Source: CATZDY01 sp045599035 (GTDB lineage: Bacteria; Bacillota; Desulfotomaculia; Desulfotomaculales; Desulfocucumaceae). Taken from it: a stretch of DNA of 64,000 nt. The stretch lies in contig JAZRVI010000050.1 in the NCBI GenBank assembly GCA_045599035.1, positions 24,354-88,353 on the forward strand. Direction: 5' to 3'. Made by a program: the position numbers and the translations under genes. Under the pieces are notes generated by a model that worked only from the letters and a program-made list of their open reading frames with translations, was not told the DNA's origin and did not search any database. Below are positions 1 to 7,478 of the stretch, in pieces. Positions within the stretch are counted from its first letter, which is position 1; each line of letters begins with the position of its first letter.

Positions 1-344
1 CCCAATTCATCATCCGCCAATAAGTATGTATCATAATCTGCTTCCAGACCGCTTTTGCCATATTGCAGGGAACAATAGCCGGTTAGAACCGAAGTTAATT
101 GTCCCATAGGATATCGGCGGCTTGTAGAACCGTCTTCATTAGTAACTTCTTGTGCCAGAACCTGACCCCTGGCATCCAGGATACTGCCCCGGATAATTTT
201 TTCTTCCTCCAAAGTCAGACGAATATTGCCTGAATCCGTTTTAAGCTGCTCACCCTGCACTACCACAATATAAGTTAAATAGAGTATTAAAATTAAAAAA
301 AGAACAATAAAAAAGCTGCCGGTTTTCAAAATATTTTTTTTCAT
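1..344 (-). CDS. pbpA: Class B penicillin-binding protein, N-terminal part (cut by window edge)
   Basis: The first 114 residues are visible; the transpeptidase domain lies off the window. There is one N-terminal membrane helix (about residues 8-29), then the start of the class B PBP pedestal domain, with RGSILDARG at 52-60, RRYPMG at 76-81 and YGKSGLE at 95-101, all family signatures. Class B PBPs cross-link peptidoglycan outside the membrane and pair with a RodA/FtsW glycan polymerase. That partner lies 51 bases upstream on the same strand. The ATG at 344 follows a good AAAGGA ribosome site. By gene order this is the PbpA type found with PstP and FHA proteins. Confidence is high for the family; the exact subtype is inferred from context. 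Confidence 0.85.
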   Translation of the reverse strand, partial: MKKNILKTGSFFIVLFLILILYLTYIVVVQGEQLKTDSGNIRLTLEEEKIIRGSILDARGQVLAQEVTNEDGSTSRRYPMGQLTSVLTGYCSLQYGKSGLEADYDTYLLADDEL

Positions 345-395
345 AAACTAAATCCTTTCAGGTCGGAGACATAAGCCGCTACTACGACTGGGCAG

Positions 396-1673
396 CTACA
401 AGCCACCTGCCTTCAGGTGTGTGGCAGTTGACAGCTTTTCCTTATTTTGAGCTGAAATATTAAGCAGCATTCCCACTACGATCATATTAGCCACCAAAGA
501 GCTGCCTCCATAGCTGATATAGGGCAAAGGAACCCCGGTCAAAGGCAAAAGCCTTATAACTCCGGCGGTAATAATAAAAACCTGCAGCCCCAATAAAGCA
601 GTCAGCCCACCGGCCAATAAGGAAGAAAATTCGTCTTTGGCCTCCAAAGCAATGACAAAGCCTCGATAAATCAGGCATAAATACAAAATTAAAATTCCCA
701 CCGCTCCCAGCAGACCGGTTTCCTCAGTTAAGGCAGAAAAAATAAAGTCGGTATGTACTGCCGGAATCAAAGAAGGATGCCCTCCGCCCAAACCGGAACC
801 AGCCAGACCTCCGCTGCCCAAAGCATAAAGAGACTGCAATATCTGATAACCTTCAGCCTGAGGATAGTTCCAGGGATTAATCCAGGTAGTATAGCGAATA
901 GCCACATGGCTGAAAATAGTTCCGGCGGTTATGGCTCCGGCCACAAACAGTACCATGCCGGCCAAAACATAAATAATTCGGGAAGAAGCCATATAAAGCA
1001 TGGTTAAAAAAGTACCAAAATAAATTAAAGCCGTCCCCAAATCCCTCTGGCAAACCAGCAAAATAATTCCAATTCCCCACATGGTCAGAAGCGGTCCCCA
1101 AACCTGCAAGACCAAAGCTTTGCGATTTAAAATAAATTTATTTTCCGATAAAAAAGAGGCCAAAAACAAAACCAGAATTATTTTCACAAATTCAGAAGGC
1201 TGTAGGGTAAACAGCTTTAAATCCAGCCAGCTTTTGGCACCTCCCTGTTCTATACCAATAAAAATCGGGAGAAAAAGAGCAACTGCTCCCACAACCGCCA
1301 GCAAATATTTATAATTGGCCAGCTTTTTATAATCACGGAACCACAAAATCGACGCTATCAGACACAGCAGACCAACTCCCAGCCAGATAAATTGTTTTTG
1401 GGCATAAGGGCTGTTCAGCCGATAAAGCATAATCAATCCGGTATAAATCAGCATAGCCACAATGGGCAGGATGAACAAATCCGCCGGATATTTTTTCAAA
1501 CTCAGACACAGACTGCTCAGACCAAAGCCCAAAACCGGCATCCCCACTCCACAAATCAGGGTGTTCACATCGGTATCCTGCCACAAATATAAAACCACCG
1601 CTCCGATAATCAAATAAAAAGCCCCGGCCAGTAATAAACGGCGTTCATTCTTTCTGTTCAGCTCCGAATCCAC
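396..1673 (-). CDS. rodA: RodA/FtsW-family peptidoglycan polymerase
   Basis: A 425-residue polytopic membrane protein of the SEDS family, which polymerises lipid II into glycan strands together with a class B PBP. The family signature PLTGVPLPYISYGGSS is at about 377-392, and the conserved TDFIFSALTEETG block lies about 70 residues before it. Length fits the family. It sits between the Stp phosphatase and PbpA, matching the actinobacterial pstP-rodA-pbpA order, so I favour an elongation-type RodA over FtsW or SpoVE, though sequence alone cannot fully separate these. A short inverted repeat (ccacctg/caggtg) lies in the last codons. Confidence 0.92.
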   Translation of the reverse strand: MDSELNRKNERRLLLAGAFYLIIGAVVLYLWQDTDVNTLICGVGMPVLGFGLSSLCLSLKKYPADLFILPIVAMLIYTGLIMLYRLNSPYAQKQFIWLGVGLLCLIASILWFRDYKKLANYKYLLAVVGAVALFLPIFIGIEQGGAKSWLDLKLFTLQPSEFVKIILVLFLASFLSENKFILNRKALVLQVWGPLLTMWGIGIILLVCQRDLGTALIYFGTFLTMLYMASSRIIYVLAGMVLFVAGAITAGTIFSHVAIRYTTWINPWNYPQAEGYQILQSLYALGSGGLAGSGLGGGHPSLIPAVHTDFIFSALTEETGLLGAVGILILYLCLIYRGFVIALEAKDEFSSLLAGGLTALLGLQVFIITAGVIRLLPLTGVPLPYISYGGSSLVANMIVVGMLLNISAQNKEKLSTATHLKAGGL

Positions 1674-1701
1674 CTCATTCTACCTGCTTTCGCTAATTTT
1701 A

Positions 1702-2409
1702 TCAAACTTCCACCATTATCAGAGAAATATTATCCTGACCTCCATGTTCCATAGCCAAATCCACCATAAGCCTGGCCATCCAGGAAAGCTCCTGCCCGGT
1801 TTGCAAAATCTGCAAAATTTCTTCTTCCGTAATCATATCATATAAACCGTCGCTGCACAGCAAAAAAAGATCCCGTTCCTGATAGGCCAGAATTTGGGTG
1901 TCCACTTGGACTTTTTCATCCGAACCCAAAGCCCGGGTCAAAATGTTTTTATTAGGATGACTGTCCATTTCATCCCGACTGATCAGGCCGCCTTGAAACA
2001 TTTCCTGAACCAGCGAATGATCAGTAGTTAATTGTCTTAATTTTTGATTGCGATACAAGTAAGCCCGACTGTCTCCCACCTGGGCAATAGCCGCAAACTG
2101 ACTTCGCAAAAACAAAGCGGTAATGGTAGTTCCCATACCTTTTTGGGCTAATTTGCGTTGTCCCTGCTGCCAAATCCGCCAATTAGCTTCCTGAATGGCT
2201 TCCAGCAGCACTTCATCCGGATTTTGAGCCAAACTGTTCCGAACTCGATCTTCCAAAACCAAAGTGGCCAAAGTGCTGGCCACCTCTCCGGCATTGTGGC
2301 CACCCATGCCATCGGCTACGGCAAAAAGCCCCAATTGGGGTTTTCCCAAAACGCTGTCCTCGTTATTTTTGCGGACCCGACCCACTTCAGTAATTTGAGT
2401 CCATTTCAT
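1702..2409 (-). CDS. stp: PP2C-family serine/threonine phosphatase (Stp/PstP)
   Basis: A 235-residue soluble PP2C phosphatase that removes phosphate from Ser/Thr-kinase substrates. Metal-binding and catalytic motifs are intact: RKNNEDS (13-19), DGMGGH (33-38), GDSRAY (112-117), SDGLYD (186-191) and GGQDNIS (223-229). The start at 2409 follows GAGGTGG and overlaps the end of the upstream FHA gene by 23 bases, which suggests translational coupling. The partner kinase (PknB/PrkC type) is not in the window; by synteny it would be expected beyond the left edge. Its likely targets are the FHA proteins and the wall-synthesis proteins encoded in the same run. Confidence 0.93.
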   Translation of the reverse strand: MKWTQITEVGRVRKNNEDSVLGKPQLGLFAVADGMGGHNAGEVASTLATLVLEDRVRNSLAQNPDEVLLEAIQEANWRIWQQGQRKLAQKGMGTTITALFLRSQFAAIAQVGDSRAYLYRNQKLRQLTTDHSLVQEMFQGGLISRDEMDSHPNKNILTRALGSDEKVQVDTQILAYQERDLFLLCSDGLYDMITEEEILQILQTGQELSWMARLMVDLAMEHGGQDNISLIMVEV

Positions 2410-2890
2410 AAGCCCACCTCACAAACTTAAAACTGACTCCGCCAATTTCCACCACATCCCCATTGGCCAAAACTTCACTTTCATTGCCAATTCTATAGCC
2501 ATTTAAAAGAGTGCCATTAGAACTTTGCAAATCCTCCAGACAATATTTGTCCTCCTCCCGGACAATTCGGGCATGAGAGCCAGAAACAAACGGATCCAGA
2601 ATTTGAATATCATTCCCTTTGTTGCGTCCCACCGTCAAGCCATCACCCAAATTAAACACTTCGCCCAGCTTGAGATTAGGCTCAGAGGTTTTCACTATAA
2701 TTAAAACGCTTTCCCGTTCTGGAATTTTGGCTTCCTCGGCCAGCTTATTATTTTTGATCGACGGCTTGTCAGCTCCCACACTTTGTTGAATCGGCCAATG
2801 CTTAAACATCAGCCAAACCAGTTTAAACAAAAAAATATATAAAAATAACAAAAACAAATAGCGGAAAATCGTCAATAAAAAACCCAACAA
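2387..2890 (-). CDS. fhaB: FhaB-like membrane-anchored FHA-domain protein
   Basis: 167 residues with one N-terminal membrane helix (about 3-29), a short linker and a C-terminal FHA domain (about 78-155). The phosphothreonine-binding residues are present: GRNKGND from 88, SGSH at 103-106 and SSNGT at 123-127. FHA domains read phosphothreonine marks. In Mycobacterium the equivalent FhaB (FipA) links the Ser/Thr kinases to division and wall synthesis. The layout here (FHA next to the phosphatase and RodA) matches that system; function in this organism is inferred. It starts two bases after the preceding FHA gene ends. Confidence 0.88.
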   Translation of the reverse strand: MLGFLLTIFRYLFLLFLYIFLFKLVWLMFKHWPIQQSVGADKPSIKNNKLAEEAKIPERESVLIIVKTSEPNLKLGEVFNLGDGLTVGRNKGNDIQILDPFVSGSHARIVREEDKYCLEDLQSSNGTLLNGYRIGNESEVLANGDVVEIGGVSFKFVRWAYEMDSNY

Positions 2891-2892
2891 AA

Positions 2893-3648
2893 TTATTCCA
2901 CCTTTAACGAAAGTAATATATCTCCCAATTTCAGACTGTCTCCAACCTCCAGCTCCTGAACCCGAATTCTAACTCCATTAACATAAGTCCCATTACGGCT
3001 GTCCAGATCAGTCAGCTGCCATATCTCATTATTCATTTCCAATTGACAGTGACGGCGAGAAATGGTTTCATCCTCCAAAACAATATCACTGTTGCCCCGT
3101 CGTCCAATAATCATGGTTAATTTGTTTAAAGCAAAGCTTTGTCCCCGATGCTTGCCATTTTGTACCTGCAAAAAATAATGATGCCCCTCGGCCTCCAGAA
3201 TACTGCTTTTGCGAATAATCTGGTAAGGACAGGTCAATTCATTTTCCCCTTCCTTAACCAGCTTTTTAAAACCATCCGTATAATCCACATCAGTAAATTC
3301 CGAAAGAATCAGCAAGCGTCCGGCTGGAATTTTTTCATTTTGATAAATTTTAACAATTACCTGAGCGGCCAGACCATATTCCTTTTCTTCCGCCCTAACC
3401 TCCAGATATTGGCATAACTCCCGTGTAATTTCCGTTAAAACATCCTCCAGATCCTGCCAATCCTCCGGGCTTAAATAAACATTAAAGCGATCTGGAACAT
3501 AAACTTTATTAATGCTCAGCTTTTTTTTGCGTTCCATTTCCCGAACTAAACGGTTAGCAATATATAAAGGCTTAATTTTACCCTTAAAACTAAACAAGCC
3601 TTCTATACCTTTAGCCAGGATTCCTTCCAATTCCGATAAAAAGTTCAA
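2893..3648 (-). CDS. fhaA: FhaA-like protein: DUF3662 plus C-terminal FHA domain
   Basis: 251 residues, no signal peptide or membrane helix. Residues 1-117 match the DUF3662 (FhaA N-terminal) pattern, including the conserved PLYIANRLVREME stretch; the FHA domain spans about 175-248 with IGRRGNSD, SRRH (197-200) and SRNGT (217-221). In mycobacteria FhaA binds phosphorylated MviN and slows late peptidoglycan precursor steps. It heads the wall-control part of the operon and lies 28 bases after rlmN. The FhaA/FhaB pair with phosphatase, RodA and PbpA in this order is typical of Actinobacteria and also occurs in some Clostridia. Confidence 0.88.
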   Translation of the reverse strand: MNFLSELEGILAKGIEGLFSFKGKIKPLYIANRLVREMERKKKLSINKVYVPDRFNVYLSPEDWQDLEDVLTEITRELCQYLEVRAEEKEYGLAAQVIVKIYQNEKIPAGRLLILSEFTDVDYTDGFKKLVKEGENELTCPYQIIRKSSILEAEGHHYFLQVQNGKHRGQSFALNKLTMIIGRRGNSDIVLEDETISRRHCQLEMNNEIWQLTDLDSRNGTYVNGVRIRVQELEVGDSLKLGDILLSLKVE

Positions 3649-3676
3649 TCTCTCACCACCATTTCATTTTACCATC

Positions 3677-4690
3677 TCATTTTGAACGCCGTCGCAATTG
3701 GCCGCAGGCAGCATCAATATCCAAACCCAATTTTCTTCTGACTGTCACCGAAATGCCCTTCTTTTCCAATTCAGCCTTAAAGCGATTAATCCGAGTCGGC
3801 TCCGAAGGCCGAAATTCCTTGTCCTGAACTGGATTATAGGAAATTAAATTAACATGAGCCAGCCGACCTTGCAATAAATCCGCCAACTGTCCGGCCTGCT
3901 CCAGCCGATCATTTACTTCCCGCAGCATAATATATTCATAAGTAACTCTTCTTTTGGTAAAATTGGCATAAGCATCCGCAGCCGCCAAGAGTTCAGCCAA
4001 AGGATAACGCCGGTTAATGGGCATAAGCCGGGAACGAAGCTGATCCTCCGGAGCGTGCAAAGAAATAGCCAGAGTTATCGGCAAATTTTGAGCTTTAAGC
4101 TTTTCAATGCCCGGCACTAAACCGCAGGTAGAAAGGGTCAGATGCCGCAAGCCGATTCCCAAATCGGGCAATTTGGCCACAAACTTCAGCACCTCTTCCA
4201 GATTTTCCAAGGGTTCACCCGTACCCATTAAAACCAGGCGGCTAATCCGGGTTTGCCCCTCTCTTTGAGCAGTCAAAACCTGCTCCAGCAATTCCCCGTT
4301 GGTCAAGTTGCGAATTCGTCCCTGAGCCGAAGCACAAAAGGCACAATTCATCGAACAACCCACCTGAGAGGACAAACAAACCGAAGCACCATAATCATAA
4401 TACATTAAAACAGCTTCAACGGTTTGTTCATCAGCCAGCTCCAGCAGATATTTTTGAGCTTCACCCCGGCGGGAAACCTGCTTTTTCAACAACTTAGCCG
4501 TCCCCAAATGATATTGAACCGCCAAAGTTTCCTTGAGCTTTTGGGGCAAATTAGTCATTTCCGTCCAGGAAATGACTCCTTTATTCCAAAGCCATTGCCG
4601 AAGCTGTTCTGCCCGATAAGCCGGAAAACCAGATTCCTTGACAATTTGCTCCAATTCTGTTTTGCTTAAATCTTTGAGATTAAATTTCAT
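3677..4690 (-). CDS. rlmN: 23S rRNA (adenine-2503-C2)-methyltransferase RlmN
   Basis: A 337-residue radical SAM enzyme that methylates C2 of A2503 in 23S rRNA and A37 in some tRNAs. The CX3CX2C iron-sulfur motif is CSMNCAFC (112-119). The two methyl-transfer cysteines are also present: C105 in CLSSQVGC and C329 in AACGQL near the C-terminus. Length is normal for the family. It sits 22 bases downstream of rsmB, so two rRNA methylases are cotranscribed with formyltransferase and deformylase. Confidence 0.97.
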   Translation of the reverse strand: MKFNLKDLSKTELEQIVKESGFPAYRAEQLRQWLWNKGVISWTEMTNLPQKLKETLAVQYHLGTAKLLKKQVSRRGEAQKYLLELADEQTVEAVLMYYDYGASVCLSSQVGCSMNCAFCASAQGRIRNLTNGELLEQVLTAQREGQTRISRLVLMGTGEPLENLEEVLKFVAKLPDLGIGLRHLTLSTCGLVPGIEKLKAQNLPITLAISLHAPEDQLRSRLMPINRRYPLAELLAAADAYANFTKRRVTYEYIMLREVNDRLEQAGQLADLLQGRLAHVNLISYNPVQDKEFRPSEPTRINRFKAELEKKGISVTVRRKLGLDIDAACGQLRRRSK

Positions 4691-4712
4691 ATTTTTAGGA
4701 TTTCTATTCTTT

Positions 4713-6035
4713 TTAAGCTATTCCTTTTTTTATTCGAGCAATAAAAAAACCATCGGTACCCTGTACCTGAGGCAGCAATTGAATTTGACTTTGCCCCGCC
4801 GCCCACGGCAGAGGTAAGGCTTCCTCCTTCAAAAACGGATAGTCCCGCAAAAGTCCGGCTATTTGCTCCTGATTTTCCTCCGGACTAATGGTGCAGGTAG
4901 AATAAACCAAAACTCCGCCCGGCTTTAAAGCTTTAACCGCTTGTTCCAGAATTTTTCTTTGCAAATCGGCCAGCTCCTGAATTTGTTCTTCGCTTTTGTA
5001 CCAGCGAGCCTCTGGCCGATGCCTTAAAACTCCCAGACCGGAACAAGGCAAATCCGCCAAAATATAATCAAATTCTTCCTTCCAGGGCAGGGCTGTAGCA
5101 TCCTGCAACAAGCTATGCACACAGCTAATTCCCAGGCGACGGCAATTAGCTTCCAATAAAGCCAGTTTATGCTCATAAATATCCAAAGCCCAAATCTCAC
5201 CCTGGTTTTGCATAATTTGAGCCAAATGAGTGGTTTTGCCTCCCGGAGCCGCCGCCAAGTCCAAAACCCGGCTGCCCGGCTTTGGAGCCAGAGCCAAAGC
5301 CGATAACATAGAGCTTTCACTTTGCACCTGAAACCAGCCTTGCTTAAAAGCCGAAAGCTCGGCCAAAGGTGTCAAGGCCTTTTGCACTATAATGCCTTCC
5401 GGGGCATAAAAAGCAGCCTGCACCTGCCAGCCTTCCTTTTCCAGCTCTTTAAGCAAGCCTGCCCGGTCAATTTTCAGGGTATTGGTGCGAAGGGTCAGTC
5501 TGGCCGTTTGATTATTCGCCCGGCACAAATTTTCGGCTTCCTCCCAACCAAATTGCCCAATCCAACGCCGCACCAGCCAAAGCGGATGAGAATATTCCAA
5601 AGCCAGAAATTCTTCCGGATTTTGCCGGGGAAAACTCAGCTCATCCTTTTGCCGAATAATATTGCGTAAAACTCCATTGACAAATTTGGCTGCTCCTGGA
5701 TTGGCGTGCTTTTTGGCCTGCTGCACCGCTTCATTGACCGCTGCAAAGTCCGGAATTTTATCCAGATAATAAATTTGATAAAGAGCCAGCCGCAAAATAT
5801 TACGCAGCCAAAAGGTTTGTTTGGCCAAACCTTTGCTCATAAATTGCTCCAAAATCCAATCCAGACTGTTTAAACGCCGCAGGGTTCCATAGGTTAGTTC
5901 GGTGGCCAAAGCCCGTTCCTTTTGCTCCATTTCGCCATCAATTTGTTTGAAAGCCTGTTCCAGAACCAAATTAGCATAGCCCTGCTTTTGCTCCACTTCC
6001 TTGAGAACCCGCAAGGCTAATTCCCTTGCTTTCAT
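4713..6035 (-). CDS. rsmB: 16S rRNA (cytosine-967-C5)-methyltransferase RsmB
   Basis: About 440 residues: an N-terminal NusB-like RNA-binding domain (about 1-130) and a Rossmann methyltransferase domain. Visible motifs are LDLAAAPGGKTTHLAQ (SAM binding), DLPCSGLG with the first cysteine, and YSTCTISPEEN with the catalytic cysteine. I place the start at the ATG at 6035. It overlaps the fmt stop codon as ATGA, the classic sign of translational coupling, and the protein then begins MKARELALRVL as in relatives. An in-frame start at 6059 would lie inside fmt and is less likely. Confidence 0.95.
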   Translation of the reverse strand: MKARELALRVLKEVEQKQGYANLVLEQAFKQIDGEMEQKERALATELTYGTLRRLNSLDWILEQFMSKGLAKQTFWLRNILRLALYQIYYLDKIPDFAAVNEAVQQAKKHANPGAAKFVNGVLRNIIRQKDELSFPRQNPEEFLALEYSHPLWLVRRWIGQFGWEEAENLCRANNQTARLTLRTNTLKIDRAGLLKELEKEGWQVQAAFYAPEGIIVQKALTPLAELSAFKQGWFQVQSESSMLSALALAPKPGSRVLDLAAAPGGKTTHLAQIMQNQGEIWALDIYEHKLALLEANCRRLGISCVHSLLQDATALPWKEEFDYILADLPCSGLGVLRHRPEARWYKSEEQIQELADLQRKILEQAVKALKPGGVLVYSTCTISPEENQEQIAGLLRDYPFLKEEALPLPWAAGQSQIQLLPQVQGTDGFFIARIKKGIA

Positions 6036-6985
6036 TCTTCTGCCTTTCCGCCCAAACAAGATCCGGGCAGCAGTTCCTTACCCCGCAAAAAATCCGCTGT
6101 CGCCAACCGCTTGCCGCCTTGCAGCTGCAACTCCTGAATCTGCAAAGGACAAGTTCCGGTGGCGATTAACAAATTGTTTTTGCTGCATTCCAAGATTGTA
6201 CCCGGCTTTGCCTGATCACAGCTCAATCCTTCCTGGGGTTCGCTTTGCCAGATTTTTAAAACCTGCCCCTGCCAAAAAGTTCTGGCTCCCGGCCAGCTAT
6301 TTAACCCTCGAATCTGGTTAAAAATTTCTTCAGCCGGACGGTTCCAGTCAATTATTTCATCCTGACTGGTTAATTTGGCGGCATAACAGCTTTGGGCTTC
6401 CTCCTGCGGCCAGGGAACAATTTGCCCCTGCTCCAGCCTTTGCAGGGTAGTCACCAATAGTTCGGCTCCCATGACAGCCAACTGGTCATGGATGGAGCTG
6501 GCCGTATCTTCCGGTTTTATGGGTAAAGCCTTTTGCAGCAAAATATCTCCACTGTCCAAGCCTTCGTTCATCAGCATGGTGGTTACGCCGGTTTCCTTCT
6601 GCCCCTCCATAACCGCTCTTTGAATGGGAGCTGCTCCCCGATAAGCCGGCAGCAAGGAAGCATGAACATTAATACAACCCAAAAGCGGCCATTTTAAAAT
6701 TTTTTCCGGCAAAATCTGGCCATAGGCCACCACTACTACGGCCTGAGGCTGAAATTGGCTGGTCAATTTATCTACCCAATCACCTTCCTTGAGTTTTTCC
6801 GGCTGCCAAACAGGAATCCCCAATTCTAAGGCACTGGTTTTAATCGGAGAAGGGCGTAATTTCTTGCCCCGCCCCGAAGGACGATCCGGTTGGGTTAGAA
6901 CCACAAGCACTTCCTGTCCGGCTTTATGCAAAGCGGTCAAAGTCGGCACAGCAAAATCCGGAGTTCCCATAAATACTATTTGCAT
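6032..6985 (-). CDS. fmt: Methionyl-tRNA formyltransferase
   Basis: 317 residues. It transfers a formyl group from 10-formyl-THF to Met-tRNAfMet, making the initiator tRNA. Signatures: QPDRPSGRGKK (32-42), the active-site INVHASLLP (105-113) with N106 and H108, and DSGD with the catalytic aspartate (144). The C-terminal tRNA-binding domain is complete. It is followed by rsmB (4-base overlap) and preceded by def, the usual def-fmt pairing, so formylation and deformylation are co-expressed. Confidence 0.97.
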   Translation of the reverse strand: MQIVFMGTPDFAVPTLTALHKAGQEVLVVLTQPDRPSGRGKKLRPSPIKTSALELGIPVWQPEKLKEGDWVDKLTSQFQPQAVVVVAYGQILPEKILKWPLLGCINVHASLLPAYRGAAPIQRAVMEGQKETGVTTMLMNEGLDSGDILLQKALPIKPEDTASSIHDQLAVMGAELLVTTLQRLEQGQIVPWPQEEAQSCYAAKLTSQDEIIDWNRPAEEIFNQIRGLNSWPGARTFWQGQVLKIWQSEPQEGLSCDQAKPGTILECSKNNLLIATGTCPLQIQELQLQGGKRLATADFLRGKELLPGSCLGGKAEE

Positions 6986-7010
6986 CTAAAATGTTTCCTC
7001 CCATTTTCAA

Positions 7011-7463
7011 CTAAGAACGGCGAATATTTTTGGCTTTATCAATAAACAAACGGCCGTCCAAATGATCAATTTCATGCTGAAAAGCCCGAGCCAAATAACC
7101 CTTAGCCCGAATTTGCACAGTCTGGCCTTCTTTATCCAAACCGGTTACCAAAACTTCCTCAGCCCTGGTCACCTCACCTATTACATCTGGAAAACTTAGA
7201 CAACCTTCCTGATCGCATTGTTCCCCTTTGCTTTCCAAAATAACCGGATTAATCATTTCATAAAGATGTTCCCCTATATCCACCACAATTACCCGTTTGG
7301 AAATTCCCACTTGCGGAGCCGCCAAACCCACCCCCCGATTGGCATACATGGTATCAGCCATATTAGTTAATAATTTCAAAATATTGGGGGTAATTTCCGG
7401 AACCGGTTTGCATTTTCGTCTTAAAACCGGATCTCCTTCTTCCACAATCTTATAAACAGCCAA
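7011..7463 (-). CDS. def: Peptide deformylase
   Basis: 150 residues. A metalloenzyme that removes the formyl group from nascent proteins. All three motifs are present: GVGLAAPQVG (44-53), EGCLS (about 87-91, with the metal-ligand cysteine) and QHEIDH (about 129-134, the two histidine ligands and catalytic glutamate). It lies 15 bases after priA and 25 bases before fmt, in the conserved priA-def-fmt-rsmB order. Confidence 0.97.
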   Translation of the reverse strand: MAVYKIVEEGDPVLRRKCKPVPEITPNILKLLTNMADTMYANRGVGLAAPQVGISKRVIVVDIGEHLYEMINPVILESKGEQCDQEGCLSFPDVIGEVTRAEEVLVTGLDKEGQTVQIRAKGYLARAFQHEIDHLDGRLFIDKAKNIRRS

Positions 7464-7478
7464 TTTGATCTCTCCTTT

